From: Buddleja alternifolia
Taxonomy: Eukaryota > Streptophyta > Magnoliopsida > Lamiales > Scrophulariaceae
Assembly: GCA_019426215.1 (NCBI GenBank)
Contig: CM033393.1
Coordinates: 8,590,046 to 8,654,045 of the forward strand
DNA: 64,000 bases
Direction of reading: 5' to 3'
Shown here: positions 1 to 10,546 of the stretch, one piece after another
Numbering within the stretch: position 1 is the stretch's first letter
Layout: each line of letters begins with the position of its first letter
The notes under the pieces: generated by a model
What the model saw: the letters and a program-made list of their open reading frames with translations, nothing else
Told to the model about the DNA's origin: nothing
Databases searched by the model: none
Made by a program: the position numbers and the translations under genes

Positions 1-1009
1 TACCTTCAGAAGGCACTCTTTACGTCCATTGAAATACTGTAAACTTGTTAAACGCTGCGTACGCTAGAAACATGCGGATTGCTTCAAGACGAGCAACAGG
101 AGCGTAAGTCTCATCAAAGTCAATGCCCTCCTCTTGGCAGTATCCTTGAGCTACGAGTCTGGCCTTGTTTCTTACAACAATGCCGTCCTCATCCATCTTG
201 TTTCTATATCCCATCTAGTTCCAATAACTCCTTGATGAGTTGGTCTTGGTACTAGCATCCAAACTTTATTTCGCTCAAACTGATTGAGCTCTTCTTGCAT
301 AGCTTCAATCCAACTTGGATCACTTAACGCTTCATCCACTTTCTTAGGTTCCATTTGAGATAGAAAGCTTGCGAACATAGCCTCATTAAATGTAGCGGCT
401 CTAGTTCTAACTGGTGCTTCAATATCTCCAATGATTTGCTCAGGTGGATGGTCACGTAACCATAGTCTATCTGTTTGGAAGGGTTTTGAGAATGAACAGG
501 CGCTTGAGAATCATTCGCTTGACCATTCTCCTGCGTTGGCGCTTCAAGTTCACGATTCCTTCTTTGCTCTTGATGATCATTCTTTTCATGATCATCCGTA
601 TTTCTTACATGATAATTTAGATTGATTTCACGAGTATTCTTAGGAGGAGGCACTGAGATCTCATCATCATCGTCGTATCTTCATCAATAGTAATTTTGGA
701 CGCTTGATGACATAGATCTTCAACTCCTACATCATTTACTTACCTTACTCGGCTCTTGGTTAGCATCATCAAACACAACATGAATAGATTCCTCAACCCT
801 TCGATTTGATCTTATTGAGAATGCGAAAATTCTTTCCATTTTTGGCGTAGCCTAGAAGATTCCTTCATCCGCTTTAGGATCAAAAGTCTTTAGGCTTTGG
901 GATCCATTATTATGGATAAAACATTTAGAACCAAAGACGTGAAAGTATGAAATATTTGGCTTACGTCCCTTCCACAGTTCATATGGAGTTTTTCCATGCT
1001 GTTTGTTGA
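1..1009 (-). pseudogene. Element A integrase C-terminus to RT, broken
   Basis: Several frames on the minus strand together match the Copia integrase C-terminal region, the variable linker and the start of RT. The piece at 20-214 carries the RT entry motif ARLVAQGY and the sequence [14 protein letters not shown]. The pieces at 172-378 and 324-653 match the linker. The same regions are more intact in element H at 43,288-44,523, which makes the breaks here easy to see. A one-base loss near position 30 shifts frame just before the RT segment ending in KSAF, and a stop follows. Integrase also changes frame near 1,070. This copy cannot make a full polyprotein, and the rest of RT is outside the window. 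Confidence 0.8.
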
Positions 1010-2056
1010 TCATGCATCGATTTTGAGTGTAACAAGCAGTGTTGATCGCTTCGGCCCAAAATCTAGAGCAAGCTTGGATTCAGCTAACATAGTCCTAGCG
1101 GCTTCCTTAAGCGTTCGGTTCCGGCGCTCAGCAACACCATTTTGTTGGGGAGTTCTGGGAGCTGAATACTCATGATGTATTCCATTTTCTGCACAAAACT
1201 TCTCAACAACCTTGTTAGTAAACTCAGTACCGTGATCGCTTCTTATTCTTGCAACCTTAAGATTTTTCAATGTTTGAAGTTGCCGAATAAGCGCTGTTAA
1301 CTTGTCACATGTTTCATCTTTGGATGAAAGAAATTCCACCCAAGTAAATCTAGAGAAATCGTCTACTACCACTAAAGTATACTTTTTACCGCTTACACTG
1401 ATTGTTTGAACAGGTCCAAACAAATCCATGTGAAGTAGTTCAAGTATTCTAGAAGTAGATAGATGAGGTTTTCTCTTGAAAGATGATTTAACTTGTTTAC
1501 CCATTTGACAAGCGTCACAGAGGCGATCCTTATGAAATGGTCCATTTCGCAATCCCTCTACAAGATTTTGACTTATAAGCTGAGAGATTGTCTTAAAGTT
1601 GAGGTGATTCATTTTTCTATGCCATAACCAACCCATTTTAGATTCATTTTTAGCAACAAAGCATGTTGGGTTGTTATCAAGTGTTGAACCCCAATCTACC
1701 AAATATACGTTGTTATTCCTTTTTCCTTTTAGTTTAGTAGATTTAGTCTTAGCGTCGTTTATATAGCAATAGTCACTTGAGAATATGACTTCAAAGCCTT
1801 TATCGCAGAATTGACTTATGCTTAATAAATTGTGCTTTAGACCCTCAACAAAATAAACATCACTTATCATGATGTTCCCCCTATGCACAGTACCTATACG
1901 TTTGGTTTTACCTTTGGAGTTATCACCAAATACAACCTGAGGACCATTGGCATCTTGATAGTTGATCAGAAGATCTTTGGAACCTGTCATGTGCCTTGAC
2001 GATCCACTATCAAAATACCAAACAGATGTATTGACTTTAGCTCTAGGTACCTGCAA
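1010..2056 (-). CDS. pol: Element A protease-integrase (Copia pol, N-terminal part)
   Basis: A reading frame of 348 residues. Residues 12-25 carry the aspartic protease active site in the form WYFDSGSSRHMTG, which cleaves the polyprotein inside the particle. Residues about 140-190 are the GAG-pre-integrase zinc region, with paired histidines in HRKMNH and cysteines in LCDAC. Integrase core motifs follow: LHMDLFGP (first catalytic Asp), RSDHGTEF (second) and the glutamate near residue 310 in NGVAERRNR. The integrase would join the cDNA to host DNA in the nucleus. The frame is lost after about residue 325 through a shift. The frame opens with TTG, not ATG, right after a TGA, so it was not translated independently; see the gag-pol junction entry. 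Confidence 0.88.
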   Translation of the reverse strand: MQVPRAKVNTSVWYFDSGSSRHMTGSKDLLINYQDANGPQVVFGDNSKGKTKRIGTVHRGNIMISDVYFVEGLKHNLLSISQFCDKGFEVIFSSDYCYINDAKTKSTKLKGKRNNNVYLVDWGSTLDNNPTCFVAKNESKMGWLWHRKMNHLNFKTISQLISQNLVEGLRNGPFHKDRLCDACQMGKQVKSSFKRKPHLSTSRILELLHMDLFGPVQTISVSGKKYTLVVVDDFSRFTWVEFLSSKDETCDKLTALIRQLQTLKNLKVARIRSDHGTEFTNKVVEKFCAENGIHHEYSAPRTPQQNGVAERRNRTLKEAARTMLAESKLALDFGPKRSTLLVTLKIDA

Positions 2057-2091
2057 TCAAAAGGGAAGTTCTATTTCTGTTTAGGTACCCA
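2044..2091 (-). other. gag-pol junction cassette of element A
   Basis: On the minus strand gag reads up to W-V-P-K-Q-K and then hits TAG. Thirty-eight bases separate two copies of GGTACCTA. The first copy is read in the gag frame and the second in the pol frame. The spacer starts with GT and ends with AG, carries the gag stop plus a TGA, and changes frame. Removing exactly this segment would join gag to pol in frame. Element H has the same layout. Whether this is a tiny intron, a recoding site or a translational reset cannot be told from sequence. Confidence 0.6.
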
Positions 2092-4272
2092 TTGTTGCTT
2101 GGGTCCTTCAACATTAGTATCCTTGTTAGTGTTAATTAGAACTTTAGGAACCCAAATTTGCCTTGTCTTCATAGTAGGAATATTGGCCTTTTTGGGTTTC
2201 ACCTTGTGCTGTGTGTAATTTTTGGATGTATAATAATATCCACGATCATAATAATAGTCATAATCATAATTATCATAGTATCGATAATATGATCTTGACT
2301 GTTTTGGATATCGACGCTGGTATTTCCTTGGCTCTGGCTTGGGTTGCACGTTTGGTGCTAGACGCGTAGCGCTTGATTCACAGTGACTAGATTTATCCTT
2401 AGCTTTTTGAGCGTTTCGATGAGTCTGTCTTTGTGGATCATTTGCTTTAGCCTTACCCTTGTCTGAGTTAGTTTTGACTTTCTCATTTGGCCTCTTACCA
2501 TTGTCCCTTGGTTCATTTTGAGTTTGACCTTGTGAACCTTTCTCAACAAAGAAAACACCCTTTCCTTTGTTGTTTGCCGTAACATTAGGTTTGTTTGGTT
2601 GTTTACCGAATTCATTGCATCCTAAACCGGTCTTTTCTCCAAACAACCTTGTTATTTCAGTCACATTGTCGAGCTTTCTGGATGCTTTGGACAACGATGA
2701 GATGAGCTGTTCTGACTTGGCAAGTCTAGCCATCAGATCAGCTTCTCTCTTGACTATTATATCAAGATCACCTCTCAATTGAATAACTTCACTCTCAAGC
2801 GATTGGTTTTTCTCAATGCACTGTTGCTGAATTTGCAACTCTGCTCTGAGCGTTACTTTATCGTTTGTGAGTGATGAAATAATAGCGAGATCATTTTGAT
2901 ATATTTTGGCAGCTTCTTGACATTCATTGTAATATTCTTTGACTTTGTCAAGTAATTCATCATAAGAAAGAGGAATTGATAGTTCATTGATTACCTCAGG
3001 GGACGCTTCATCATCTCTGGCCATGAGACATATGAGCGCTGAGTCATCTATCGGCTCATCATCATCACTACTTTCGTCTGATGATTCTAAATCTTCAGGT
3101 GCTGATGCTGGTTCTGATTCCGCAAGCAAACCTTGTTGTCGAAGGTTGCTCCTGAATTGGTTTCTATTCAAGTAATCCTGCCTTGAGGGCTTGGATACAT
3201 TTGGATAGGGACAATTTACCTGGTAGTGCCCCGGTTTCCTGCAATTATAACAAAGATTGGTTTTCATTTTTTGTTCACTTGTTAGCCTTGCAGTGTGTGG
3301 TTTTGAAACCACTGGAGCTGGGAGATTTTGAGTAGACGCTTGATATTGAGCAGACGCTTGAGGTAAAGGAACAGAATATTGAGGCGCTTGAAACTGTTGT
3401 TGCATGGGAGAAGGCGCTTGATATGAACTTTGTCCTTGATTATTAGGACCTTTTCCTTTCTTTTCATATCTCAAGAACTTTCTGAATATATTCAGCAAAG
3501 CCAACTCTTCTTCCTCATTAATGTCCGAATTCTTTCCTTTGTTACCCGATTTGCCTTTGATTGATGCAATGAGCGCTCCAGATTCAATCACTGGATTACT
3601 CACAATGTCACTAGCAGAGTTCAACTTGAACTCAAAAGCTTTTATCTCTGAAAAGGCGTCTTCTGGAGTTAAGAGATCCAGCATGTTTGATTCTCTCATA
3701 GCTGTTGTCTTCATCAAGAATTTACTTGGTAGACTTCTAAAGATCTTAACCACCATTTCTCGATTCTGTAAGTCCATTCCCAACGACGTAAGTTCTGTAA
3801 CAAGAGCTGTGAATCTTATATCCAATTGCTCTAGCGTTTCATTGGGTAGCATCTTAAATCCGTTAAACTTTTCCTTAGCAATGGAAAGTTTGTTTTCTTT
3901 GATTTGAGCTGAACCACCACAGATTGTAGCCAGCTTATCCCATATTTCTTTAGTCGTTTTGCAAGATTTGATTTTATTGAATAAGTTATCATTATCACCA
4001 ATAGCCGTATACAGAGCGTTGCGACCAACATTGTCCAAGTTAGCTCTTCGACGCTCATCTGGAGACCATTCTTGTTTTGGTTTTTCAACGTAACCATCAG
4101 GGGTTTCTTCTGTGGCTCCAGGCGCTCTTGTGATAACTTTGTATATTTTGATTGGCCCATCTGAAATAATATCGCACATGTCATCATCGCATGAACATAA
4201 ATACGTAAATGCTTTGACTTTCCATGTGTCAAAATTTGATTCTGTCAATTTGGGAACTTTAGCAAATGCCAT
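2071..4272 (-). CDS. gag: Element A Gag, SIRE-like
   Basis: An intact reading frame of 733 residues starting MAFAKVPKLTESNFDTWK, with an ATG about 100 bases after the LTR as usual. Residues 1-230 look like the retrotransposon Gag (UBN2-type) capsid domain. A CCHC zinc knuckle, CYNCRKPGHYQVNC, lies near residues 340-353 and would bind RNA. An acidic patch rich in E, S and D follows at about 385-412. A heptad-rich coiled coil follows at about 435-540, and a basic tail with a tyrosine-rich stretch (YDNYDYDYYYDRGYYY) near 657-686. Gln-Ala-Ser/Pro repeats precede the knuckle. Most Copia Gags are far shorter; the extended tail is typical of SIRE-like elements. It assembles the cytoplasmic particle. 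Confidence 0.88.
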   Translation of the reverse strand: MAFAKVPKLTESNFDTWKVKAFTYLCSCDDDMCDIISDGPIKIYKVITRAPGATEETPDGYVEKPKQEWSPDERRRANLDNVGRNALYTAIGDNDNLFNKIKSCKTTKEIWDKLATICGGSAQIKENKLSIAKEKFNGFKMLPNETLEQLDIRFTALVTELTSLGMDLQNREMVVKIFRSLPSKFLMKTTAMRESNMLDLLTPEDAFSEIKAFEFKLNSASDIVSNPVIESGALIASIKGKSGNKGKNSDINEEEELALLNIFRKFLRYEKKGKGPNNQGQSSYQAPSPMQQQFQAPQYSVPLPQASAQYQASTQNLPAPVVSKPHTARLTSEQKMKTNLCYNCRKPGHYQVNCPYPNVSKPSRQDYLNRNQFRSNLRQQGLLAESEPASAPEDLESSDESSDDDEPIDDSALICLMARDDEASPEVINELSIPLSYDELLDKVKEYYNECQEAAKIYQNDLAIISSLTNDKVTLRAELQIQQQCIEKNQSLESEVIQLRGDLDIIVKREADLMARLAKSEQLISSLSKASRKLDNVTEITRLFGEKTGLGCNEFGKQPNKPNVTANNKGKGVFFVEKGSQGQTQNEPRDNGKRPNEKVKTNSDKGKAKANDPQRQTHRNAQKAKDKSSHCESSATRLAPNVQPKPEPRKYQRRYPKQSRSYYRYYDNYDYDYYYDRGYYYTSKNYTQHKVKPKKANIPTMKTRQIWVPKVLINTNKDTNVEGPKQQWVPKQK

Positions 4273-4360
4273 ATCTAAGCTTTAAAAAGCAACTAGATTT
4301 TGAAAGAAAAAGATCTAAACAAGCAGTTATGCTTGGAAATTTTAAAATTTCAAAATTAAC

Positions 4361-4373
4361 CGCTCTGATACCA
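4361..4373 (-). promoter_or_regulatory. Primer-binding site of element A (tRNA-Met)
   Basis: Minus-strand TGGTATCAGAGCG, two bases inside the LTR edge. It matches the 3' end of plant initiator tRNA-Met, the usual Copia primer for minus-strand DNA synthesis. It is intact and confirms the orientation. Confidence 0.9.
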
Positions 4374-4375
4374 CT

Positions 4376-5923
4376 TGTTGGTCCCAAGTGGCATACGAAA
4401 GGGTCTAGAAGGGGGGGGTTGAATAGACCCTTAAGTCTTTTTCGACTTAAAAAAGATTTCGTATTAAACGTATTTGGACGCTTGAAATGATAGGCGCTTG
4501 AAGTGTGTGTGACGCTTCACCTTAGCGTTCACATAAGATATTTGAGACTTTGTGAAGCGTCTAATGAAGACTGTTTTATAAAGTTAACTTAGACTTCAGG
4601 AATTGAATACTTTGACCTTGTAGGTTAAGCGTTCAGTTCTTTTAATCAGGGTTAGCACAGCGGAATGATTTTGGAGTCTTCTCTTTGAAAGTTTTTAGCG
4701 TCACAAGATGTTTCTTAGGTGCTTAGCTTTTGATTGTGTTTTACTTATGCAATGATATGATAGATGAATGAAATGACTGAAAAGTAAATAACACAATATT
4801 TGTAAGGTTCGTTGGGTGGTGTAATCCCAACTACGTCCTTCTTCTCCTTTGCACTTGGAGGCAATCCACTAAAATGATTCTCAAAGAATCACACAGAATC
4901 TTCTACAAATTAGGGAGAGATGGATGTCGATGACTTGAGCTCCTTGATCACACAGATTTCTGCTTCAAATCACTTCAACCCTCTTGCTTCTTTCACCCAG
5001 AAATGATGCAAGTATCCAACTTCGACTTCACACAGATCGCGAGGCTTGGATGGGATTTTCTAAAAGGTTTGTTTGATTTTGATGAAGTTCAAACAACTTG
5101 GTAATATCTCAGTAGGAATCTGGTTTCTTCAAAAAGAATGTTTGAGATATTTGTTGACTGTCTCAGGAATATAAGAAAAGCAATTTGGATGTTTCTTGAA
5201 GTTTCTGGCTTTTCTGAGAATTTAAGGAATGAGATTTTAATGCAACAGCAATTTGGCTTTGATAAAATTGTTGCTCTCTTTTTTTTGTTTGTTGTTGAAG
5301 TCCTATTTATAGGTATTCTTGGAGAAAGTGTCCGTTTGACACATGCACTGGCGCGTGTCTCTCACTTTCGCGAGTGAACAGCTTTTGTCCTTTTTCCAGA
5401 AAATCTGCTGCACGAAAGTTGGTGCTGCAGTCTGAGATAGTTGACAGTCCAATAGGGTGGCTTCTCCGTACGTCTGACATTGCTTATCATATTAAATGCT
5501 CTTATCAACATTTAATGCATTTGAAATTAATACCCGTTGGTATTTAATGCTTTGAGAATATTTGCATTAAACTCCTTCTGGACTTAGAAGTAAATTCAGG
5601 TGAAATCACTTCTGTCCCATAAGGTAACGCTTGATATAGCTGGCCAAAGTGGACGCTTGGAGACTGTATCTATCTTCTGAGATCAGGCGCTTGAGTCTTC
5701 GAACTTTACCACTGATAAACTCACTCAGAAATCATCAAACGCTCAGCTTAAGACTATTTTGCCTAACACTCTAAAGTAAGATAACAAAGCCTAATAAATC
5801 TATTACAAGTCTAACGCTTCAAAGCCTATACAAGTTTTCTACGAAAATAAACTTACAACTTTTTTGGGGTCTAACAAAAACTTAATTGTCATCATCAAAA
5901 CTTCTAACATGAAATTCCTAACA
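4376..5923 (-). repeat. 5' LTR of element A
   Basis: 1,548 bp with TG...CA ends (plus-strand TGTTGGTCCC...CCTAACA). Its inner edge abuts the primer-binding site. A run of eight G near 4,411 sits just inside the inner end. The LTR is unusually rich in GCGCTT and ACGCTT motifs. The 5' LTR of H is a diverged relative: both share the CCCAAGTGGCATACGAAAGG edge and the AACATGAAATT outer edge. No host gene lies within. Confidence 0.88.
5302..5313 (-). promoter_or_regulatory. TATA box of element A LTR
   Basis: Minus-strand CCTATAAATAGG in a good TATA context. It lies in the outer half of the LTR and would start the genomic RNA toward lower coordinates. Element H has CTATAAATAC at the matching place. 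Confidence 0.6.
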
Positions 5924-5928
5924 ACATC

Positions 5929-7790
5929 CATGTGCCAAATTTTCATAATCTTGGTGTGTTACTATCAAAAGTAAGATTCTAGTGGATTTGATTATAGCTG
6001 TGGCAAAGGGGCTTCCTCATAGTCAATGTCCTTCTTTCGACTATACCCTTTCGCTATCAGCCTGGTCTAGCCATTCAACTCAATCTTTCTCTTATAGATG
6101 TGTTCGCCTCTGATGAGTACAATACTCTTGAGGCGATCTACTAGAGTTTAGGATTGATTCAAAGACATCTAATCCATCTTCACTTTCATAGCCTTACACC
6201 TTCTCGTAGAGTCCATATCCTCCATTGATTTGTCATGCGTAGAGGGATTGTATCCATGGCTCGTCTCTGTTACAACATATAATTTATGCTTTCCTTGTAG
6301 CAGACAACCATCTATCTCAGGCGACTGAGATACTCTACCAGACCAACTCGTTGGTGGTTGTGTTATAATGGGCTGGGTTTCAATTTCTTGAATAGTAGTC
6401 TCCTATGGAGTTTTGTTTTGTTCTTACAGAACAATCTTTCTACCAACTTGACTTTCTCAAATGAACTTTTTATCGAGAATGGTGGCTTTTAAGGCCACAA
6501 TGATCCTCCGATCATCATGTAGGTAAAAGAGGTCTCCATTGAATTATTTGAGACAACCAACAAAATTATCCTTTTAAGGACTTAGCCTCCATATTCTTTA
6601 CCTTTGTCTTTTATACGTAGGTTGGGTATCGCCGTACCCTCACGTACTTAGGACTAGGCTTCCACTTGCGCCACTTTTGATATGGTGCTTTAGGAATGAA
6701 TTTGGAGGGACATCTATTCAAGATATACCCATGAGCAGCGCAAGACTCATTATGAATTTGGGCAATTCCACGTACTTTAGCATAGAGTGAGTCATGTCCA
6801 ACAACGCCTCGTTCTTGCATACTACTGCCCCTATTCAATTGTAGAGTCGCTGGAAGTGTCAGCTGTGAAACAATACTACGTTCTTTTAAGAACGGGTCGA
6901 ATTAGGTAATCATATACTTGTCACTGCGATCCAATCGTAGTGTCCTTGTATGATATCCATTTTCAGCCATAGACGTCAGTATGCACCAAACTTCAAAACC
7001 TGAGTGGCCCTTTAATATTTTCCCGGTGAAGGGAGATTTGGTCATCCTATCCTTGAGATTAAATTCTTGAGTTTGGATAGGGATCCAATACCAATGGGTT
7101 TTTACCCCATGTTTCTCCTAACTCATGAATCTTATGCTCTTAAGGCATAACCTAATCTTAGGTGCCAAACAATTTCTCTAGTTTGTTTCTGGCATACTAC
7201 GCTCATTAGTATATTTGTTCACAGTACACTAATTCCGAACTTTTAAATTGTTGTTAACAATTTTAGTAAAGATGCATTGTTCCTGCATTCATTTCCAAAA
7301 TGAATGTCAGGTAAGTTATTACCAAACTTAAAGAAGAATCATTTCTTGACCCAGTCACAAAAGAATAACATTCTTAGTACCATTTGGAGAAACTAATCAA
7401 TCATCCAACACTATAAAAAAATGTCCGGAATATATAAAAGAACAAAGCTTGATCTTATGTGGATACCTATGACACAATGTCTGGTTCCACCATAAATCAG
7501 CTCTCGTTCTTCCAACTTTTCACTTCTTTCTAATTCTTCAATCATGAGCACTAACTCAAGAAAGCAGAATATAAGAAGCTGAGAAAACCGTTCATAGAAC
7601 ACTTAGTTTTAAAAACACATGGTTCTATATCCGGTGCGCCTCATATAATAGCCCTACTCGTCGTCCCATACTTAGACTTGAGTAATGCTTTCTTCAAGCA
7701 TATAGCTCAACTACTCTAAACTGAGGACCATCCTCAAGTTTCCAAGTCAGTTGATTTGGTTAGGCCAGTGTTGACAAAATTATCGAGCAT
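5929..7790 (-). pseudogene. Element B pol and gag remnants
   Basis: No long frame survives, but the minus-strand DNA aligns with element D. The stretch at 5,985-6,060 matches RT near the VAKGYSQKEGIDY region. The stretch at 6,611-6,838 matches the integrase C-terminal core, with the readable motif ILNRCPSKF followed by PKAPYQ. The stretch at 6,840-7,160 matches the integrase core and zinc region. The stretch at 7,190-7,400 matches the protease/pre-integrase segment. The stretch at 7,720-7,790 matches the Gag N-terminus. Gag has lost most of its middle. Many stops and shifts make this one of the oldest elements here. Confidence 0.72.
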
Positions 7791-10535
7791 AATTTTACTA
7801 AATGGGTTTCTAATCTAAGAGAGATATAAAATAAAGCAGAAAATAAACCAAGATTTCAATCCGGTGTTTATATTGTACACAAGTAAAATCTAGAATTTTA
7901 ATCTTACTTGGCTCCCACTACATTTTTCGAAACATCGCACTCCCACTGCAATTTTCAGAAATCTCGTTGGATAGATTTCGTAGTGAGTGATTGAGTTCTT
8001 TAAATGGTTAAGTGGGTTGCAACCCTTTAACGATATTTGGCCCACTAACCTTTTAAAGTGGTGTCTAACACCAATCTATCCAATAGATGGTTCAATCTTC
8101 TTTTCTCATAATTCACCAAACCGCAACCCTTTAACGATATATAAGTTCGTGAACTATCTGAGTTCATTCCCACTAACTCCTTATACTCTAACATTTGAAT
8201 TTTACCTTGCAATTCTTTAACGATATTTGGGGTGAAATATGCTTCGATTAAGGCATCTAATGCACTTAATGAAATTTTAGAATTGAGTCTTAATATATGA
8301 CCCCCACTTACTGGAAGATGCCATATATTATATTCAATTCTTAATCTCATTAAACTTAGTGGAGGGAGAGGACACCCAGTGCCCTTTACTAACTCAGTAT
8401 TATTTAATTGGGAGAATCTAAGCATTAAATAAGGTCTCACAAAGCATATTAACATTTAACCTCTAACATGCTAACATGCATATAAAGCGTAGAAAAACCT
8501 AGCAATTCTACTATCACACATTTTCAGAGACTATCTAGATCGGCCCAAGCCAATGGGCTAATCAACATGTAAATATTTTAAACATGCATCATTAACATAA
8601 AATAAATAAATCCTAAGTCCATGAAAAGTGTATCTCATCACATATAAAAAACATATATCAAATATAAAGCATATATGTGAACATAAGAAATAAAATAAAT
8701 CTAATTTATTTATTTAATCAAATCAAATTTGATAATTGCAAAATTAAATCCTATTCAATTTTCGTCCTAAGACTAAATCCAATTTAATCGAAGTAAAATT
8801 GAATCCATTTAATTTTTCATGCGATCGAAAAATCTAACTCACAAATAATTAAATCCAATTTAATTGTCATTTGAAGATTAAATATAATTTAATCCAAGTG
8901 AAACTAGATCCAATCTAATTTCTATGGGAGGACTAAATCTTATTTAATCAATGTGAAATTAAATAATTTCCATGGGCTTACAAATCCAGTGACTAAATCC
9001 AATTTAATCATTACAAAATTAAAAAATCCAATTTAATCATTACAAAATTAAAAAAAAATTAACTAATTATATACTTAAACCCAATTTAATTTCGATAGGT
9101 GATTAAATCCAATTTAATCAACCTACAACATTAAATCCGATTTAATTAATAACTTAGTTAAAATATTTAATTTTGATGGGTAAGCTAAATACAATTTAAT
9201 TTAATATAAATTAAATCCAATTTAATATATTAGAAATTAAATCATATTTAGTTTTAATGCAAAAAGGAAGAAAGAATCGAATTAATTCTAAATTTCGTCT
9301 TAAATTAACCCAAATTCAATTTAGATTGGTCACGTTGGTTTATAAACCAAATTACCCCATCCAATTTAAATTACAAGGTATTAGGCCAAGCCGAACTCAA
9401 AATCCAATTAACCAATTAATTCAGAAATGGGCTAGACTTATTTATTCACACTAGGCCAAGCCCATACAAACTGAATAATTCCATCAATGGGCCATTTAAT
9501 TAATTAACTCGATTTGGGCCAAGCCCAATCCAATTTAATTAAAAATATATTGGACCAGCTCGGCCCAACATAAAAGAAAATGCCCTAGCCCAAAGCCCTT
9601 CTCCTTCTTCTTCCTCCAGCCGCAGCGCCGCCATCGTCGGTCGCCGGAGAATTCGCCGGCCGTGGTTGCGACGTCTAACGCCGAAACCTTCGCCGCCTTC
9701 TTCTCCGACTGTATACCTCCGGCAACTTGCATCGATTTCTTGCGTTCATAACCATCAATACCATTAACCGGTTTTCATGGCCAAATCCGGCGATCTTTCG
9801 ACTGCAATTCCGGCAGCGACACAAGCACCGTTCATTGCGGTGGACGATGGCGACACCAAAGTCGCCGACAATGGCGCATGGAGGAGTCGACTTCACCGAC
9901 ACCAGCAGCTGCTTCCTGCTGCTGTCCGACGGTAAACCGCACCTCTCCCCGCCGTACTTATTCCGACGCGGTCTCCCGACGTTGATTCGCAGCGGCGGTT
10001 TCAACGGCGCACTTCGATTTCACGCTTACAACAAACCAAAACCTCAGATTGCAATTTCCAGAAAAGAAAAACAAAGTTCTAATTTTTCAGAAATTCAAAC
10101 TTCCGAAAATTGTAAAACAGCCGCGCAATTTGCAGATTCTGGTTCAATGTTACACATCAAATTCAATCGATTATCTAGAAAGAAAATTTCCAGATATCAA
10201 TGAATTCGAAATTTCAGATTTGAAGCCCCCTTTTACAGATTCCAAAAATAGCTGGATTTTGTTCTAAACAAAACTAGTTCAAGTCAATTTTTCAGACTCG
10301 TCTTTCAGAATTTACATAATCTTCAAATTCCCAGATTTGAGATTAACTGCCCGGTTGTTCACAGAATTTTTAATCCAATCAGAAAATTCCAAAACAGCAG
10401 ATTTTTCGATTTAAACAAATTGATTCAAAATCAAATTGCGATGATTCAAAATCACCCATACGCATTAAACATGATATATCAAACATAAACATGAAGAACG
10501 CCCATATAAAAATCAACGAAGCCAACAAATTTGGT
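7791..10535 (-). other. Untranslated leader of element B
   Basis: Long region between the Gag start and the primer-binding site. The part at 7,880-8,460 aligns with the leader of D at 21,740-22,290, including the repeated phrase CAACCCTTTAACGATAT. The part at 8,680-9,250 is an AT-rich degenerate repeat (separate entry). The part at 9,370-9,590 is dense in TGGGC/GGCCCA motifs on both strands. The part at 9,590-10,030 is GC-rich; it opens frames on both strands (9,727-10,203 plus and 9,675-10,004 minus) with no recognisable domain. I read these as chance frames in GC-rich leader DNA. Confidence 0.65.
8680..9250. repeat. AT-rich degenerate repeat, TAAATCCAATTTAAT type
   Basis: About 570 bp made of many diverged copies of TAAATCCAATTTAAT and its near-palindromic relatives (TTAAATTGGATTTA on the other strand), spaced irregularly every 25-45 bases. 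It lies wholly in the leader of element B. The leaders of D and F are AT-rich at the same place but do not show such a clear repeat. Confidence 0.6.
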
Positions 10536-10545
10536 TCTGATACCA
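10536..10545 (-). promoter_or_regulatory. Primer-binding site of element B
   Basis: Minus-strand TGGTATCAGA, one base from the LTR edge. It is the start of the tRNA-Met-complementary site; the following bases have decayed. Confidence 0.8.
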
Positions 10546-10546
10546 C

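Larger units (their letters stand above)
1..5923 (-). mobile_element. Element A: SIRE-like Ty1-copia retrotransposon, 5' part
   Basis: Minus-strand Copia element. It reads, from right to left, 5' LTR (4,376-5,923), tRNA-Met primer-binding site, a long gag, protease-integrase, and the start of RT where the window begins. The gene order PR-INT-RT identifies Ty1-copia. The long gag with a coiled-coil tail and the close match to element H (whose 3' end has the SIRE-type polypurine tract) suggest the SIRE lineage. The right LTR end abuts sequence that aligns to Copia RT on the minus strand, so A lies inside the RT of element B. The target duplication should be acatc at 5,924-5,928, but its partner is outside the window. 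Confidence 0.9.

Noticed and set aside
3521..3907. Plus-strand frame of 128 residues inside gag of A
   Set aside because: Shadow of the minus-strand gag frame; low-complexity translation and no homologous gene known to me.
9675..10203. Open frames on both strands in GC-rich DNA (158 and 109 residues)
   Set aside because: No recognisable domain, overlapping frames on opposite strands, and the place corresponds to the GC-rich leader part in relatives D and F. Captured host DNA cannot be excluded but is not supported.
10536..10545. tRNA fragments at the tRNA-complementary sites
   Set aside because: Each is a 10-18 base primer-binding site beside an LTR, not a tRNA gene; no cloverleaf can be formed.
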